NCBI GenBank assembly: GCA_028874995.1
Contig: JAPPGM010000064.1
Location: 1 to 59,384 of the forward strand
From: Gemmatimonadota bacterium
Lineage (GTDB): Bacteria > Gemmatimonadota > Gemmatimonadetes > Longimicrobiales > Gaopeijiaceae
Length of the DNA: 59,384 nt
Reading direction: 5' to 3'
Positions within the stretch are counted from its first letter, which is position 1. Each line of letters opens with the position of its first letter. The notes under the pieces are model-generated. The model made no database searches. It saw only the letters and a program-made list of their open reading frames with translations, and was not told the DNA's origin. Below are positions 58,971-59,384 of this stretch, piece by piece. A program made the position numbers and the translations under genes.

Positions 58971-59002
58971 GGAGCCCGTGGACAAAACCCTCCACGGGCT
59001 CC
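58971..59002. repeat. 12-bp perfect inverted repeat
   Basis: GGAGCCCGTGGA (58971-58982) and its exact complement (58991-59002) flank CAAAACCC. It lies between the STAS stop and amt. No T-run on either side. The arm shares CCCGTGGA with the dispersed repeat family, so it may be a relic of it. Confidence 0.6.
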
Positions 59003-59047
59003 AGGATGCCGCTCGGAAAGCGGGGGCGGGGAGTTTGGGGCTGCGAA

Positions 59048-59380
59048 CTACCTGGAGAAGCTGGCCCGCGCTTCGTCGGCCGTCGCGAAGACCTTTGTGA
59101 GGCGAACGAACCCGCTGACCTCGAGCACTTCGCGGATGTGATCCGGCACGGAGCAGAGCGCCAGACCGCCGCCGGCTTCGTTCGTCTTCCTGATCGCGAT
59201 CAGGAGGACGCGGAGTCCGGCACTGCTGATGTAGTTGAGGCCACCGCAATCGACCACGAGGCTGCTTACCCCCCTGTCGATGATCGCGCTCAGCTCCTCG
59301 TCGAAGTCCTTGGCGTTCGCGGAATCGATTCGACCGTCGACCACCGCGACGGCCGTGCTTCCGGAGTAGCTGGTCTCCAC
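59048..59380 (-). CDS. STAS-domain protein, anti-sigma factor antagonist (possibly 5'-incomplete)
   Basis: 110 residues visible, ending at 59048. STAS fold of the SpoIIAA/RsbV type: VAVVDGRIDSANAKDFDEEL, SLVVDCGGLNYISSAGLRVLLIA with the phosphorylatable Ser before AGL, and CSVPDHIREVLEVSGF. Cytoplasmic partner-switch component paired with a HPK-like anti-sigma kinase, not present here. GTG 59380 is the last in-frame start before the edge; the gene may extend to the right. Confidence 0.85.
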   Translation of the reverse strand: METSYSGSTAVAVVDGRIDSANAKDFDEELSAIIDRGVSSLVVDCGGLNYISSAGLRVLLIAIRKTNEAGGGLALCSVPDHIREVLEVSGFVRLTKVFATADEARASFSR

Positions 59381-59384
59381 ATTC

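Overview
The window reads as chromosome of a high-GC, diderm (LPS-making) bacterium. The best guess is Gemmatimonadota. This is inferred from a lipid A and outer-membrane assembly block combined with an LpxC-FabZ fusion, a McsA-McsB-ClpC module, a bacillithiol synthase (BshC), several secreted lipoprotein/beta-propeller/TPR proteins and frequent GTG and TTG starts. No marker settles the phylum. No prophage, insertion sequence or CRISPR array was seen.

Layout. 1-38 is the 3' tail of a 16S rRNA gene, followed not by a spacer and 23S but by era, whose protein product binds that very tail. 1.1-7.2 kb (+): a PorV-like barrel, prfB (whole only if the programmed +1 frameshift at 2488-2494 is read), lysS and LolC/LolD-type lipoprotein-export genes. 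7.2-11.3 kb: mcsA-mcsB-clpC, the protein-arginine kinase and its AAA+ unfoldase. 11.3-21.5 kb: a tightly overlapping envelope operon, bamA-skp-lpxD-lpxC/fabZ-lpxA-(Gfo/Idh)-small membrane protein-lpxB-lpxK-rlmH. 21.5-27.6 kb: methyltransferase, bshC, a small coiled-coil membrane protein, murJ, uvrC. 27.7-30.4 kb: a TPR lipoprotein, tRNA-Gly(CCC) and a TPR protein. 30.5-37.4 kb: DUF512 radical-SAM protein, der, plsY, gpsA, a MerR regulator, surE and a DUF368 lipid-carrier translocase.

From 37.5 kb the content becomes accessory. It holds an orphan barrel protein, a ~1570-residue lipoprotein (minus strand) made of Big domains, four plant-like LRR modules and a C-terminal metzincin-like protease, then a minus-strand operon of a TPR-thioredoxin lipoprotein, a sulfocyanin-like cupredoxin lacking two copper ligands and a beta-propeller protein. 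A second propeller paralogue lies divergently, followed by a gene remnant, a BCCT transporter and an unknown protein. 52.0-58.7 kb is a six-gene minus-strand run: amt, circularly permuted ATP-grasp, alpha-E, transglutaminase-like protease, TorF-type porin and alpha/beta hydrolase. A STAS-domain gene meets the right edge.

A family of roughly 50-70-bp dispersed intergenic repeats was found in at least five gaps. One copy supplies the start codon and first residues of the Gfo/Idh gene, and another forms the 3' end of a truncated gene. Three AT-rich intergenic islands with perfect inverted repeats stand out from the GC-rich background. Coordinates and translations were read by eye; family assignments rest on recognised motifs, not on searches.
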